DNA from: an uncultured Methanoregula sp. | Lineage (GTDB): Archaea > Halobacteriota > Methanomicrobia > Methanomicrobiales > Methanospirillaceae | DNA length: 64,000 nucleotides | Direction: 5' to 3' | Assembly: GCF_963678795.1 (NCBI RefSeq) | Contig: NZ_OY787452.1 | Coordinates: 868,001 to 932,000, forward strand | The notes under the pieces: generated by a model | Seen by the model: the letters and a program-made list of their open reading frames with translations, nothing else | Database searches by the model: none | Told to the model about the DNA's origin: nothing | In this document: piece after piece, positions 36,600 through 45,626 of the stretch | Layout of the letters: every line of letters starts with the position of its first letter | Position numbering within the stretch: position 1 is the first letter of the stretch | Made by a program: the position numbers and the translations under genes

Positions 36600-37369
36600 T
36601 GACAACAAGTGCGATGCGAAAACGGCCAAATTTTTGTCAAATTTTGAAATAAGAATTGATTTAAATTTATTATGATCCATCGATAAATAAATTTTTCTTG
36701 AAAACTGAAAAACGAAAAATATGAAAAATATTAAAACGCGCATAAAAGTGAGCCGGTCGCGGAGCCTGGGCGAGTGCGCCGAAGGTGCATGAAGCGTGCG
36801 ACGCGGTCAGCGATAGATAGCTGAACGTTTTCAAGATATGTAGACGCCCGGCGGCATTTCCAATAAAACCCCCGGCAATTGCGATACCGGCATCCCTAAA
36901 ATAAGAAGGCTGGTTTTGAATTACAAAGAAATACGCCACAAGCATAACAAAAATTACACACAAGAAAGCATTCCAAACAACGCCCGTTTAACCCATTCTA
37001 GGACCATGAATGACCGTTGTTGTATGGAAGCCTCAAATTTACCCAGATAGTATCGCCCAACTATCGTTGATCGGAACGAGCCCCACACCACAATCCGGTT
37101 GGCGACGCCCTCACATCAGCAAGGGGCGAGGCTGCGGTTGGTGTTATCGTTTTAAAAAAACCTTAACAAAACATTCCCTTTTTTCCTTGAAGAGATTGTT
37201 GTCAGGTAAAGCCATGACAGCCCGGTCGAATGCAGCAATCACATCATTATACCGGGCCAGGTTACCGGGCACACGTGCTTGAACCGTACCGGTGTAACCT
37301 GTCCGCACGCGTTTCAAAGGGTTTATCAGGAGTTTCCTCTCAATCATCAATCTGTATGAGGCTAAGATA
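36600..37369. other. Gene-poor left part of the integrated element
   Basis: Bases 36600-36745 are very AT-rich. A GC-rich block follows at about 36750-36820 with small self-complementary parts (GGCG-AGTG-CGCC). On the minus strand, 36963 to about 36835 reads as a hydrophobic peptide (IFVMLVAYFFVIQ, then GIAIAGGFIGNAAGR) that looks like the start of a lost membrane protein. No intact gene seen. Confidence 0.4.
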
Positions 37370-38257
37370 ATGAAAGCACTATCCGTTACTATCGTCTTCG
37401 TCATCATCGCCTGCCTTCTCCTCTCGGCAGGCTGCACGAACGCACCAGCGAATTCGGCCGGAACGCCGCAGGCAACGATGAATGCGGCCCCACACCCTGT
37501 GACGGTCTCCATCGCCAATACCCCGGTCCAGTACAAGGACGTGAATGGCGTCCGCCTGGCGTACTGGGAATGGGGATCCGGCGAACCCGTCCTCCTCCTC
37601 GAAGGATTCTCGAGCATGGTCGCAAACGACTCAACCACGTCGGCCCCGTGGAACGAGACGTTCCTTACGATCCTCTCCTCGAAATACCATGTCTATGCCT
37701 ACGATCACCGGGGGATGGGGTACAGCAGCATGAATAATGTCACCCCCACGATCCCCATCTATGCCGATGATGCCGCCGGGATGATCAAGGCCCTCGGGTA
37801 CGACAGCATGAACGTGTACGGTGAGTCCATGGGCTCGTCGACCGCGCAGCAGCTGGTCATCGCTCACCCGGAGGTTGTGCGGAAACTGATCCTCGATTCC
37901 AACTCGTACAGCGCAAACATCCCCGAATGCCAGGTCCTGCACGCGACCCTGTTACAGGTCGCAAACGACACGAGCGCGTCCCCGGGCCTCCGTGCCGAGG
38001 CGAACGCGAACCTTGCCTTCAACGGGACCTGGAACGGGCTCTCCGGTATCAACAAGGACGTCATGCTTGTCGTTGGCACTGCTGACATCATCACGCCCCA
38101 GCCGGTCTCGGTCCAGATGGCCGGGCAGATCAACGGCTCCTGGGTCGTGAGGTTCAAGGGGCTCCCCCATATCGGGAACCGGAACGCGCCGGTCCAGTAC
38201 GGCGAGAACGCGGTGTACTTCCTCAGTACGAACGAGTCGCCGCTCGGGAACTCATAA
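37370..38257 (+). CDS. Alpha/beta hydrolase lipoprotein carried by the integrated element
   Basis: 295 residues. The signal peptide ends at lipobox SAGC (Cys22). The alpha/beta hydrolase fold follows: oxyanion region LEGFSSMVAN, YDHRGMGYSS, nucleophile elbow GESMGS (Ser near residue 150), GTADIITPQPVS with the acid, and GLPHIG with the catalytic His. The cap domain is short. The protein is probably attached outside the membrane. Substrate unknown; ester or peptide-type bonds are usual for the family. Confidence 0.82.
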   Translation: MKALSVTIVFVIIACLLLSAGCTNAPANSAGTPQATMNAAPHPVTVSIANTPVQYKDVNGVRLAYWEWGSGEPVLLLEGFSSMVANDSTTSAPWNETFLTILSSKYHVYAYDHRGMGYSSMNNVTPTIPIYADDAAGMIKALGYDSMNVYGESMGSSTAQQLVIAHPEVVRKLILDSNSYSANIPECQVLHATLLQVANDTSASPGLRAEANANLAFNGTWNGLSGINKDVMLVVGTADIITPQPVSVQMAGQINGSWVVRFKGLPHIGNRNAPVQYGENAVYFLSTNESPLGNS

Positions 38258-38628
38258 TTTTTCACCTACTTTTTTTCTTCTGTGTGAGCGTTACACGCCA
38301 GAGTACGTACGAATCAGGCAGCCCTTCTCCCCCTCGTTTTGCCTGCTCATCACCGCATGCAGCATTGCTGCCGGATGCACAAGGCCGCACCGGACTTGGG
38401 GGGGGCTCGTGCAGAGCGGTGCCGGGTGCGTTACAGGGCTGCAGACCAGTGCCTGCAGGGGCATGAGGCGGACGTCTTATCGTAGGGAACAGGAAGTTTT
38501 CCTCGTTCTTCGACCGGATCGCGAAGAGGCTGGCAACCTCCTCTTTCTGCATTGACCCGTGGCATGCATACCACAAATCCATTCCCCCGCCTGCGGGATT
38601 CCGTCCTCCCATTCTCCGCGGTACACCG
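38258..38628. other. Degenerate stretch between hydrolase and integrase fragment
   Basis: T-rich terminator-like sequence at 38258-38280, then about 350 bases without a recognisable gene. The minus strand may contain the rest of the integrase in shifted frames, but I could not identify the catalytic Arg-His-Tyr segments. Confidence 0.35.
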
Positions 38629-38892
38629 TCACACACTCTCGCCGAGGGTGTTGCTTGAGAACGGACCAAGGAACCGGCGCAAGGCAACAAGAGAGAACGT
38701 GAGTTTGTTCGCTCGACCGACGCTGATATTCTTGCAGGACCGGAATTCCGAGACGAATTCCCGGATATAGACGGCATCGTCCGTCGTGATCCTGAATGTT
38801 TTAAGGGCCTTCCTGATTGAGTTCTCGGCCAGTTCGTTCTTGATGGGATGGAACGTACAGCCTTGCAGCGATTGAGTGACTGGGTAAGTCAT
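38629..38892 (-). pseudogene. Integrase (tyrosine recombinase) N-terminal fragment
   Basis: 87 codons. Residues 26-76 resemble the SAM-like core-binding domain of archaeal phage-type integrases: IRKALKTFRI, then DDAVYIREFVSEF and ISVGRANKLTFSLVALRRFL. The frame stops before the catalytic domain. The ATG is 62 bases from the tRNA-Leu 3' end and reads away from it, the usual place for an integrase next to its attachment site. Family assignment is by pattern only. Confidence 0.55.
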
Positions 38893-38954
38893 AGAAAAGT
38901 TTCTGAAAAGAGGGCTTTAAAAAGAAAACTGAAGCATTGAACTTCGCGTCCAGA

Positions 38955-39037
38955 TGCGAGAAGCAGGAGTCGAACCTGCGAACCCCTACGGGAACGGATC
39001 TTGAGTCCGCCTCTGTTGACCACTTAGATATTCTCGC
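38955..39037 (-). tRNA. tRNA-Leu(CAA)
   Basis: 83 bases. The acceptor stem GCGAGAA pairs with TTCTCGC, the discriminator is A, and CCA is not encoded. The anticodon stem GCGGA/TCCGT encloses CTCAAGA with anticodon CAA. A long variable arm makes it class II, as expected for Leu, and the T arm is GCAGG-TTCGACT-CCTGC. It reads UUG. The 3' part is duplicated at 36582, so it is an integration target. Confidence 0.93.
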
Positions 39038-39185
39038 TCGGGAATAGTGTTGGTTTTTTGGATAGTAAAAGGCTTTGAGATCCTCTATCTCCCCTGCCGG
39101 GAAGACTGCTGACGGTTTTTCCATACCGCACAACCGGGGAGTTGTCAAAAAACGAATGTCCCAAAAAAAGGGAGAAGATAAAACG

Positions 39186-42100
39186 TCACATGAAATCTGC
39201 AAGGCCAAGCTGCTCCTGCTTCTCTTCCCCGAACGTCGAGGTGATGGCAAGATCGATGACTTCGACCCGCTGTTTGGTGTATTCCGAGACCTTGTATTTC
39301 CGGCAAATCTCGCGGGACATCTCCAGGTATTTTTTTACCGAGCCTTCATGCACGGTGGCGATGATGGGGCCGTTGCAGGGGCCCTTGCCCTTGAACTTGG
39401 TGCACTTGCCGGCAAGGGGCATGCGGCGATAACTGGTGTTGCACTTCGTGCACCGGAATTTCTGCTTGGAGAAGGCTGAAAGATTGCCCATGAGATCCCG
39501 GATGAAATGGGTGTTGAGCACCCGTTCGGCTACATCGTCGGCATCTACGGCCCGGATCTTCTCGGCAAGATCGAGCTCGGCTGCGAGCTTGTCGGTCATC
39601 GTCTTCATCTGGGTGTACATCGACTCGATCGGACCCGAGGAGATGTCCGAGGTGTCATGGGTGAACTGGAAGCCCTCCACCTGTGCGGGAGTGCCGATCC
39701 GTTTCTCGACCCGGTCGATGAGCCCGGCAATCGTCTTTGGCTCGGTGAACGTGAGCGCGCCGGTATAAACCTCGATCGGGTAATGATCGCACACATCCAC
39801 GTTGAGAGCTTCCTTGTCGATCTCTGCCGGGTCGATGCGACTCGTAAGCACGAGCGGTGCGTCCATAGAGCCACCCCGGTTCTGCGGCAAAAAGGAGCGA
39901 GAGAAGTTGATGAGCCCGTCAAGGAGGAGCATGATGCAGTCCTCGTCGCCATCGCACTGGCCGGTGAAGATATCGTTTGCCGTCATCGTGTGGTCGTCTG
40001 CAACGGTCAGGCAGTAAACCCGCTCCTCGGGTGCCGGGACGGGTTCGGCAGCGGTTATCCGGTCCGAGATAACACACGAACCTTCAAAGACCGGGACCGC
40101 ATCCCCGGCTTTGAGTTCAACGGCTCTGAGCTTCCGGAGGTAACTGGTATCCCAGACCAGCATCGCGTGATCAGGAGTGACCACGAGCTCCCTGCCCCGG
40201 GCGGTGGTGAACCGGATGAGAGCGGCGGGTGAACGGTGGATAGAGACCGAGGTGATCTTCCGGAGGTGGATTCCGCCGCTCGTGTCCACAGCCCGGGTGA
40301 AGAACGGGCGGGCTGGATCAGAATAATATGTGCCGAGCCGGTCGATACCGGGCTGGCTGATATCAAAGTTTTCCAGCACGAATCTGCGGATCGGGTGCTT
40401 CTCCCATCGTTTCCCGTCAAAGACGTCAATAACAGTATCGCCGAAGAAGCAGTTCCGGCGCTTCGCAGCGTGAAAGAACGGGTGGGCATACCCGACATTT
40501 GCCCGCGTGAACCCGACGATCCGGGCGAGCACGCCGGCGCTCGTGTGCGGGGCGAGACCGATAACGAGGTGGCCGACAAGCTCCTCGGGTTTACTGATGT
40601 TGTAGAAGGGAGGGAGATGATAGCATTTCACGAGCAGGTCGTCCATGAACTGGGCCACGCTGACCATGTACTCGGCACAGGAATCGGAGACCAGGATGTC
40701 CTGCGGGTGGAGCTCGACGACCTGGGTCGGGTTCTGGAGATCGTAGCCATGGGTATCCTTCGTATACCCGAGCGAGCGGAGCTTCTCGACAGAGACCCTG
40801 ACCTCATCGGGACGGATGTGGGTGAGCGGCAGGTCGATCATGTCGAAGCGGGTGGTCCCGTCCTTGAAGACAAAGATATTCCTGATGGCCCGGAGGATCC
40901 CCTTATCCATCGCCTCGACAGTCTTCTCCTTTGAGATGACACCTTTGACACCTTTGACAAGTGCAATGCTGTCGGTTTTGAGCCCCAGACGTTCCATGGC
41001 TTTGGCATACTCGCCTTTCACATTGAGGGTGATCCGCTGGCTGCATATGACCTGGCCGTCGCAACCCGGGCAGCGGGGGAGCGTTGTTTCCTTCCCGCAC
41101 TTGGTGCAGATGGAGAACGCAACGGTGTGCCCCCCGCATTTCTCGCACCGGTTAAGGTAATTGATCTCGCCGCACTCCGAACAGCGGCGCCTGCCCACTT
41201 CGATCTCAATCATGCCACCCTCTTTCTGGAAATCGAGATCGGTATCGTTCCTGTCCACATCTGCCGTGTGGGCGGATGCCGACTGGAATGACCGCCGTGC
41301 ACCTCCTGAATCCCCCAGGGGGAAGAGGGCATGCGGAGGCGGGTTCATCTTCCGGGGCTTGGACTTCCCCGGCCGTCCCATGCGGCCGCCGATCCTCGTG
41401 CCGGACCGGGACCGCATTTTAAGGCCGGACAGATGCAGGACCAGATCGAGCGGGGCCTTGTCCCCGGCGGTTTCCCAGACATCGCGTTTTTTGAGATTTT
41501 CATCCAGGCCGAGGCAGGCAACGAAGGCTTTCCAGGATGCGATCTCGACTAACTCCCCGTTCACCCGGTGGGAGAGGAGCAGGAGCTCAAGGGATGTCTT
41601 TGTTGCCGGTTCAAGGGGCAGCCGGAGGACTCCTCCGGTAACCGATCCATTGCCGGACACCGCATCGGCAAGTTCCCGGATCTGATCGGATGTGATATCG
41701 TCCCAGAACCAGGTCCAGGCCGGGTGGAGATAACCACCGGCACGGGCAAAGGCCAGTGCCTCCTCTTCGTTCGCGGGAGGTTTCACTCCGGGCCCCTCGT
41801 CGAGCTGCCACCATTCCGCACAATATCCTGCGGGGATGAGCGGGTGGTTGTTCTCCAGGAACTCCCCGAATGCGATGAGGATCTCACCGACATCGAGGAT
41901 CTTCTCGATCCCTGCATTCAGCCGCTTTGCCGTGGTCTCATCGTCGATCCGGAGCACGTCCCCGTTCCGGAGCCGCACGGTCGGACCTTCGATGGAATCG
42001 ACCGGCACGACCCCGCAGGCCTTTCCCGGCCGCTCGGTCTTCATCTGGGTGCCGGTGGCAAGGAATTCTCCCAGGATATAGAGGGTCGCGGGATGCATCC

Positions 42101-43097
42101 CGGCTGCAGCAAAGCCGGTGTTCCGGGATCTTCCGTACCGGAGCCGGAAACCGCCTTTGCGCATGGGGTACGCAAAAACCGGCCGGCCTCCAATCAGGTC
42201 CCGGAGGTACTTGTCGAGCGGTTTGATACCCACCGTCTTGTCGTCGCCGCTCTTCGCCGCCCCTGCGATGAGCTTGTCAAGCCAGTCCCAGCCCTCCATC
42301 TTCATCTTCTCGACCCGTCCTTTGAGCTTGCGGGCCTTGCCGGCTATACCTTCCCCGATGACAAGCGCCATGCCGCCCCGGACCACGTTCGTTTCAACCC
42401 GTTCGAGGTTGCGGTGACCCGAGACCTCTTCCTGCTCGGTGGCTTCGCCGTCAACGCAGACCGGGCAGTTCTCGATGATGAGCCGGATCTCCGCCTCGCT
42501 TGGCAGGTACTGGAGGTTCATGATGGAGTTGTACTGCCGGATCTCCTCGATGTACCTCTCCACTTCCTCCTGCCGCGGGATGTAGCGGTTGATCCCGAGC
42601 TTCTGGCGCACGTAGTCGCCCACGAGCACCGACATTGCCTGAGCCGTTCCACCGGCACTCCGGATCGGGCCGGCATAGAAGATCATCAGGTACTGGGTGC
42701 CGTCATCGTTCTTACCAAGTGAGACCTTGGCTATCCCTTCGGTAGGTGCGGCTACGACACCTTCGGTCAGGAGCGCCATCGAGACGCGGATCGCGTGGTC
42801 GAGAACCTCCCCGATGTCTTTTTCCCCGAACTTCCGGGCAACAAAATCATCGCCGATCCGGAGGGCCGCTTCTTCGCGTGACATCTCCGCCTCAAGCTCG
42901 CGGATCCTGACCGCCACGCCTTTGATATTCAGGAGAGCCTCAACCCGGTCGGCGAGATCGCTTGCGATCGGGATCTCCACGTCAAGGGTCGGGTCGAGCC
43001 CCTTTGAGCGGGCCTCTTTTGCTATCGCAATGGAACGGTGCAGCTCGTCGAGTAACGACTTCTCATAAGCCTGCATCGCGGGCGATAACTCAAGCAT
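39186..43097 (-). CDS. polC: DNA polymerase D large subunit (DP2) containing an intein
   Basis: 1303 codons, 1138 residues after splicing. This is the catalytic subunit of the euryarchaeal replicative polymerase. N-terminal segments [20 protein letters not shown] and [21 protein letters not shown], a central linker with basic and low-complexity sequence (about 575-600), zinc ribbons near 630-680 (CSECG, CEKCG, CTKCG), the catalytic region with HAAKRRN just before the intein and CDGDEDC just after, and a C-terminal zinc module with CTKCN. The intein splits the motif containing two catalytic aspartates, so activity requires splicing. The small subunit DP1 is not in the window. Confidence 0.95.
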   Translation of the reverse strand: MLELSPAMQAYEKSLLDELHRSIAIAKEARSKGLDPTLDVEIPIASDLADRVEALLNIKGVAVRIRELEAEMSREEAALRIGDDFVARKFGEKDIGEVLDHAIRVSMALLTEGVVAAPTEGIAKVSLGKNDDGTQYLMIFYAGPIRSAGGTAQAMSVLVGDYVRQKLGINRYIPRQEEVERYIEEIRQYNSIMNLQYLPSEAEIRLIIENCPVCVDGEATEQEEVSGHRNLERVETNVVRGGMALVIGEGIAGKARKLKGRVEKMKMEGWDWLDKLIAGAAKSGDDKTVGIKPLDKYLRDLIGGRPVFAYPMRKGGFRLRYGRSRNTGFAAAGMHPATLYILGEFLATGTQMKTERPGKACGVVPVDSIEGPTVRLRNGDVLRIDDETTAKRLNAGIEKILDVGEILIAFGEFLENNHPLIPAGYCAEWWQLDEGPGVKPPANEEEALAFARAGGYLHPAWTWFWDDITSDQIRELADAVSGNGSVTGGVLRLPLEPATKTSLELLLLSHRVNGELVEIASWKAFVACLGLDENLKKRDVWETAGDKAPLDLVLHLSGLKMRSRSGTRIGGRMGRPGKSKPRKMNPPPHALFPLGDSGGARRSFQSASAHTADVDRNDTDLDFQKEGGMIEIEVGRRRCSECGEINYLNRCEKCGGHTVAFSICTKCGKETTLPRCPGCDGQVICSQRITLNVKGEYAKAMERLGLKTDSIALVKGVKGVISKEKTVEAMDKGILRAIRNIFVFKDGTTRFDMIDLPLTHIRPDEVRVSVEKLRSLGYTKDTHGYDLQNPTQVVELHPQDILVSDSCAEYMVSVAQFMDDLLVKCYHLPPFYNISKPEELVGHLVIGLAPHTSAGVLARIVGFTRANVGYAHPFFHAAKRRNCFFGDTVIDVFDGKRWEKHPIRRFVLENFDISQPGIDRLGTYYSDPARPFFTRAVDTSGGIHLRKITSVSIHRSPAALIRFTTARGRELVVTPDHAMLVWDTSYLRKLRAVELKAGDAVPVFEGSCVISDRITAAEPVPAPEERVYCLTVADDHTMTANDIFTGQCDGDEDCIMLLLDGLINFSRSFLPQNRGGSMDAPLVLTSRIDPAEIDKEALNVDVCDHYPIEVYTGALTFTEPKTIAGLIDRVEKRIGTPAQVEGFQFTHDTSDISSGPIESMYTQMKTMTDKLAAELDLAEKIRAVDADDVAERVLNTHFIRDLMGNLSAFSKQKFRCTKCNTSYRRMPLAGKCTKFKGKGPCNGPIIATVHEGSVKKYLEMSREICRKYKVSEYTKQRVEVIDLAITSTFGEEKQEQLGLADFM
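39957..40451 (-). other. Mini-intein in DNA polymerase D large subunit
   Basis: 165 in-frame residues (883-1047 of the precursor) between RRN and CDGDED. It starts with Cys ([11 protein letters not shown], block A), has block B with the T-x-x-H signature in [10 protein letters not shown], and ends with [19 protein letters not shown] (block F) and TGQ (block G). The last residue is Gln instead of Asn and the penultimate is Gly instead of His; Cys is the +1 residue. No LAGLIDADG endonuclease is present. A Pyrococcus intein of the same polymerase is known to splice with a C-terminal Gln. Confidence 0.9.
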
Positions 43098-43175
43098 ACC
43101 GTAAGGATTCTCTTGGCGGGAATTTATCCCTTCGGATTATGACGGTACAAAAAAAGGGAACAGGACGGGTCAGGG

Positions 43176-43754
43176 TTATTTCTCGTCCTGCACTTTTTCG
43201 ATCATCGAGGGCAGCCCGGTCTCGCCCATCTGCCAGAGAGTCAGGGTGGCACACTGACGGATGGTCCCGTTCGCATCACCGAGCCGGAGGGTGAGCGGTT
43301 CCACGGCCGGCTTACCTATCCGGCAGAGCGCCTGCGAGAGAAAGCCCCGCAGAACCGGGTCATCGCTTCCCATGCCGTCGATCAGGGCATCGATTGCAGG
43401 GACACCAATCTCGCCAAGGGCGGCAGCGGCATACCTGCGGAACTCCCGGGATGTGTTGACCTTCATGGCCGCAACCAGCGGTGTAACCGCCGGCTGGCCG
43501 ATCCGGGAAAGAGCAACGGCAGCGTACCAGCGGCAGTCATTGTCCCGGGCGTCCGCGATCGCCGAGATGAGCACGGCAACCGCAGGTTCTCCCATCCCTT
43601 TCAGTGCCGATACTGCCTCATGCCTCCGGTCAACGGACGGATCGCCAAGGGCCGTGACCTGCTTCTGGATCTCTTCACTGGCTGTCTTCGTATTCCCACC
43701 CGCCGGTACCATACGTATCACTGATCTGAACTGTATCCACTTGGTTGTTTCCAT
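43176..43754 (-). CDS. HEAT-repeat (PBS lyase-like) protein
   Basis: 192 residues made of about five HEAT repeats of 30-31 residues, each with the pattern R-x-x-AxxALxxIGxPAVxPLIxAM (RRHEAVSALKGMGEPAVAVL; RWYAAVALSRIGQPAVTPLV; RRYAAAALGEIGVPAIDALI). Such proteins serve as scaffolds; the partner is unknown. An alternative start lies 14 codons downstream. It follows the DUF1646 gene by 12 bases and is likely in its transcript. Confidence 0.85.
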   Translation of the reverse strand: METTKWIQFRSVIRMVPAGGNTKTASEEIQKQVTALGDPSVDRRHEAVSALKGMGEPAVAVLISAIADARDNDCRWYAAVALSRIGQPAVTPLVAAMKVNTSREFRRYAAAALGEIGVPAIDALIDGMGSDDPVLRGFLSQALCRIGKPAVEPLTLRLGDANGTIRQCATLTLWQMGETGLPSMIEKVQDEK

Positions 43755-43766
43755 TCCCAGCCGGAG

Positions 43767-44885
43767 TTACCGGAGCCCCAGCCAGCCGGGGACAAAGAGT
43801 ATGACAAAGAAAACAACCATCATGAGGAATCCCAGCGGAACGCCCACCCTTGCCCATTCCTTGCTCGTGATCCCGAGTTTGCAGGCTGCGATGATATTGG
43901 GGATATTACCGGGAATGAGCATTCCTCCGGCAATGAGCAGTCCCATGAGAGCGCTGGTTATCTGGGTGAGTGAGAGCGCCGGGCTGATCTCGGCAGCTGC
44001 AAGGGTTGCATTGTCCAGCACTGCCGAGACGATGTTGACCCAGTACAATCCTGCCGGGGGGATATTGATGATGTATTCCAGAATGAGCGGCTTGAACCCG
44101 GCGCCGAGGAAGATCAGCGCCATAATGAAGAGGTAGACCTTCCCGGCCCGTATGACGATATCCCGCAGGTTTTCCCGTTCCACAATGCATTCCAGTTTCG
44201 TTTCGCCGGTATGGCTCCGGCCAAACAGGAAAACCCCGATAACACCGAGGGCAACTACTGACGGAACGATAAAGATGGCAAGCTTATCAAGAAGGAACGT
44301 GAACCCGGCGTAATACGGTGCTCCCGAGAGTTTCGAGACAACGATGGTGGTGAGCGGTTCCCCCAGGGGAGTCAGCCCGGCACCAAGACCTATCGAGAAG
44401 CAGGAGACCACCACAATCTCGATCTTGGCTTTCCGTACGACCGGCAGGGCGTTCACGATCTCCACAAGGATGATCGCGGCAAGGATCGCGGAAATGATGC
44501 TCGAAACAAGACCAAGGATGACAATCAGGAGAAAAACGATCCATTTTAAGGAGAAACGGCCGATAAGGCCGACGATTGCCCTCTGCATCTGGTGATAGAA
44601 GAAATAGATGAGAAGTCCCACGAGAAGAACGATCTGGACAATTCCGACAGGTATGCCAAAGATAGTCGTGATACTGAGGGGCGAAGTGAGGGCTTCGGAG
44701 ACTATCTCCATGCTCCAGCCGGTCTGTTCCCCGGGAATAATGACGAACCCGGAAATGGTCAGGGCCACAACCCCGCAGGCAAACAGGAATACCTCGAGGT
44801 TGTGCTCGATACATTTCACCCGGAACGGGAGAAGAAGAACCAAGATGAATATAATGAGTAACCCGAGAGTTGCGAGAATCTCCAT
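43767..44885 (-). CDS. DUF1646 family membrane protein, putative cation transporter
   Basis: 372 residues, about ten membrane helices. Two conserved re-entrant-like stretches, SIGLGAGLTPLGEPLTTIVVSKL (near 168-190) and VLDNATLAAAEISPAL (near 290), with GGMLIPGNIPNI, match the DUF1646 branch of the ion transporter superfamily. The polar residues in these loops are where related NhaD/ArsB transporters bind ions. Substrate not determined. Confidence 0.83.
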   Translation of the reverse strand: MEILATLGLLIIFILVLLLPFRVKCIEHNLEVFLFACGVVALTISGFVIIPGEQTGWSMEIVSEALTSPLSITTIFGIPVGIVQIVLLVGLLIYFFYHQMQRAIVGLIGRFSLKWIVFLLIVILGLVSSIISAILAAIILVEIVNALPVVRKAKIEIVVVSCFSIGLGAGLTPLGEPLTTIVVSKLSGAPYYAGFTFLLDKLAIFIVPSVVALGVIGVFLFGRSHTGETKLECIVERENLRDIVIRAGKVYLFIMALIFLGAGFKPLILEYIINIPPAGLYWVNIVSAVLDNATLAAAEISPALSLTQITSALMGLLIAGGMLIPGNIPNIIAACKLGITSKEWARVGVPLGFLMMVVFFVILFVPGWLGLR

Positions 44886-45002
44886 AACGGTCTTCTCCTG
44901 AAAAACCCGGCATGGTGCGGGACGGATAATTCCTGCAGGAATGTGGTAGCCTGAAAGATTAATGGATTTCTTTTTGGTTTCAGCGATAGCCCCGACAGAA
45001 AA

Positions 45003-45011
45003 AGTATATAT
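45003..45011 (+). promoter_or_regulatory. TATA box of the ATP synthase H-I transcript
   Basis: AGTATATAT; the predicted start near 45035 precedes GGGAGG (45051-45056) and the ATG at 45065. Confidence 0.55.
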
Positions 45012-45064
45012 CCTACTTCGATGGTATAGACCAATTGATCATCTTCTGATGGGAGGACCGGGCC

Positions 45065-45262
45065 ATGGCGCAGGATTTGATGAAAATGATCGGCGCAATG
45101 AGGCAGACGGCTGTCGGGAACTGCCGGAAACGGATAGAGGATGCGGCGCGGAAGGCAAAAGGAATGATCGGGAGCGATGCTCCTGAGGGTGAGCGGGAAA
45201 ATGGAAGCGTCCCGCCTCCGTGCGGGGTTACTTCAATCCTGAAACGGAAACACGGGCTGTAA
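45065..45262 (+). CDS. Small basic protein preceding ATP synthase subunit H
   Basis: 65 residues with strong SD GGGAGG at proper spacing. The first 40 residues form a charged amphipathic helix (MKMIGAMRQTAVGNCRKRIE, DAARKAKGMIG), followed by a Pro- and Gly-containing tail. I do not recognise a family. It is ten bases from atpH and the first gene after the promoter, so it belongs to the ATP synthase transcript; assembly or regulatory roles are only possibilities. Confidence 0.55.
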   Translation: MAQDLMKMIGAMRQTAVGNCRKRIEDAARKAKGMIGSDAPEGERENGSVPPPCGVTSILKRKHGL

Positions 45263-45272
45263 GAGAGGCTGG

Positions 45273-45596
45273 ATGACGGATTCCGATAAGACACTCCTGC
45301 AACAGATCCGGGAGAAGGAGCAGGAGCTTGCACAGAGGGTTGACCGGGCACGGGTCGAGTCCGAGGAGGCAGTAGATGCCGCGAAGGCTGAAGCCGAAGA
45401 CCTGATCTGCACTGCGGATAAGGCCGGGAAGGTCACGGCCGAACAGGTATACTGGAAAGAGCGGGGGAGGACCGAGACCGAGATAGAAGAGCTGAAGAGG
45501 ACGGCTGAACTGGAGCGGGAGACCACTTCGTTACAGGGTGAGCGGAACGTTCCGGCAGCGGTGGAACGGATAGTAAGGTACGTTACCAGGGAATAA
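45273..45596 (+). CDS. atpH: A-type ATP synthase peripheral stalk subunit H
   Basis: 107 residues, almost entirely one long coiled coil rich in Glu, Ala, Lys and Arg (LLQQIREKEQELAQRVDRAR; AEAEDLICTADKAG), as expected for AhaH, which pairs with subunit E to form the peripheral stalks. It lies before subunit I, as in the standard archaeal order H-I-K-E-C-F-A-B-D. Confidence 0.88.
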   Translation: MTDSDKTLLQQIREKEQELAQRVDRARVESEEAVDAAKAEAEDLICTADKAGKVTAEQVYWKERGRTETEIEELKRTAELERETTSLQGERNVPAAVERIVRYVTRE

Positions 45597-45626
45597 TGCC
45601 GGGACTGCCCGGCAGGGAGGGATCGT

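Larger units (their letters stand above)
36582..38972. mobile_element. Decayed integrated element at tRNA-Leu(CAA)
   Basis: A 2.37-kb segment bounded by the 18-bp direct repeats. It lies downstream of the tRNA 3' end, as expected for integration there. Next to the tRNA, on the minus strand, is an integrase N-terminal fragment; the middle carries an alpha/beta hydrolase lipoprotein. No replication or mobilisation gene remains. The AT-rich left part is unlike the flanking chromosome. Too small and broken to be active. Confidence 0.65.

Noticed and set aside
37010..37282. Plus-strand ORF of 90 codons in the fossil element
   Set aside because: No SD, Cys/Trp/Ser-rich composition, no similarity pattern; probably chance.
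38262..38777. 171-codon minus-strand ORF near the integrase fragment
   Set aside because: Low-complexity Pro/Ala/Arg sequence in a shifted frame; it may contain scraps of the integrase but no catalytic motif could be found.
41568..42722. 384-codon plus-strand ORF opposite polC
   Set aside because: Antisense shadow of a well-identified polymerase gene; no recognisable motif.
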